Positions 5,976 to 6,322 of a stretch of 6,322 nucleotides of DNA are shown piece by piece. How positions within the stretch are numbered: the stretch's first letter is position 1; each line of letters begins with the position of its first letter. A program made the position numbers and the translations under genes. The DNA is from Thermomicrobiaceae bacterium. Its GTDB lineage: Bacteria > Chloroflexota > Chloroflexia > Thermomicrobiales > Thermomicrobiaceae. Where the stretch lies: assembly GCA_007123655.1 (NCBI GenBank), contig SKKR01000399.1:1-6322 (forward strand), read 5' to 3'. The notes under the pieces were generated by a model, which searched no databases, was not told the DNA's origin, and worked only from the letters and a program-made list of their open reading frames with translations.

Positions 5976-6322
5976 ATGCACGGCGGAGACACCCATCCAT
6001 CCGACGAGACGATCACACACCTGCGCGCCACGTTACTGGAGAGCGTCCTGCTTCAGATCCCATTGGCTGGGCAGGATCAGATCCCCAGTCTGCCCGAGAT
6101 TCGTCAGATTACCGAGCATCCTGTCATTCTGGTTTCGACCCGGAATCTCGATGAGGATCTCGCCCTCAGGCGCGTTCCACAGCGAATCGAGTTCGTCTCG
6201 GAGAATGACCTGGTAGACGTCGCGTCGGTCACCGGAAGCCGTGCCTTCTTCCAGTTTCACCCCCCGGATCGGCGAGGGGACCGGGTGCGTATTCGGCTGG
6301 ACGTCATGGCCGTTCCGGGAAC
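5976..6322 (+). CDS. Unrecognised protein, 3' partial (cut by the right edge)
   Basis: The frame is open from ATG 5976 through the window end: 115 complete codons with no stop, behind a well-spaced GGAGG. The N-terminus (MHGGDTHPSDETITHLRATL) is polar and helical, without a signal peptide. A mixed alpha/beta stretch follows (QIPSLPEIRQI, HPVILVS, RIEFVSENDLVDVAS, AFFQFHPP), then a basic-hydrophobic strand pattern (DRVRIRLDVMAVPG). I do not recognise a family and see no catalytic motif. The regular codon use, good ribosome binding site and collinearity argue that it is real. It is 103 bases after the acidic protein, with a stem-loop between, so it may be the next gene of the protease unit or begin its own. 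The C-terminus is outside the window. Confidence 0.7.
   Translation, partial: MHGGDTHPSDETITHLRATLLESVLLQIPLAGQDQIPSLPEIRQITEHPVILVSTRNLDEDLALRRVPQRIEFVSENDLVDVASVTGSRAFFQFHPPDRRGDRVRIRLDVMAVPG

Noticed and set aside
5592..6020. 142-codon minus-strand frame opposite the acidic Pro-rich protein and right-edge gene start
   Set aside because: Arg/Pro-rich shadow composition. It would cover the ribosome binding site and start of the right-edge gene, while all neighbours run on the plus strand.

Overview
The window looks like high-GC bacterial DNA. All convincing genes lie on the plus strand. The solute-binding protein starts with a short cytoplasmic lead, then a twin-arginine motif and a lipobox (RRQVLKRG ... 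LLAAC), followed by an aspartate-rich tether. That layout suggests Chloroflexota, perhaps a Thermomicrobia-like lineage. This is inference from protein style only; there is no marker gene here.

Left part (1-3830): a carbohydrate-type (CUT1) ABC importer. It begins with a strange open frame that enters from the left edge. Its first part reads as the middle of a FAD-dependent (DAO-type) oxidoreductase. Around base 372-392 it passes, without a frame break, into the C-terminal half of a MalG-like permease. This is either a deletion fusion or an assembly chimera. A Tat-type lipoprotein solute-binding protein follows, with extremely acidic stretches at both ends of the mature chain, then a MalK/UgpC/MsmK-type ATPase. 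Stem-loops without T-tracts lie on both sides of the binding-protein gene, and a possible terminator follows the ATPase. The usual first permease (MalF-like) is not in the window.

Middle (3831-4230): a 400-base gap with a possible terminator, a plausible sigma70-like promoter and the leader of the next unit. No convincing gene was found in it.

Right part (4231-6322): a second, probably co-transcribed unit. It starts with a matrix-metalloprotease-like zinc peptidase (M10A/matrixin). This has a peptidoglycan-binding-like N-domain, a cysteine-switch-like RCG motif, the full HExxHxxGxxH site and a Met-turn. It has no signal peptide, and an in-frame stop rules out a longer N-terminus. Its C-terminal domain of about 65 residues, with a VGWxKV core, is repeated as a separate 73-residue protein starting 11 bases downstream behind a very strong ribosome binding site. 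An acidic, proline-rich 108-residue protein and an unrecognised gene cut by the right edge follow.

The most interesting part is the protease cassette: a cytoplasm-made MMP-like zymogen paired with a free-standing copy of its own C-terminal domain. Second is the fused reading frame at the left edge.
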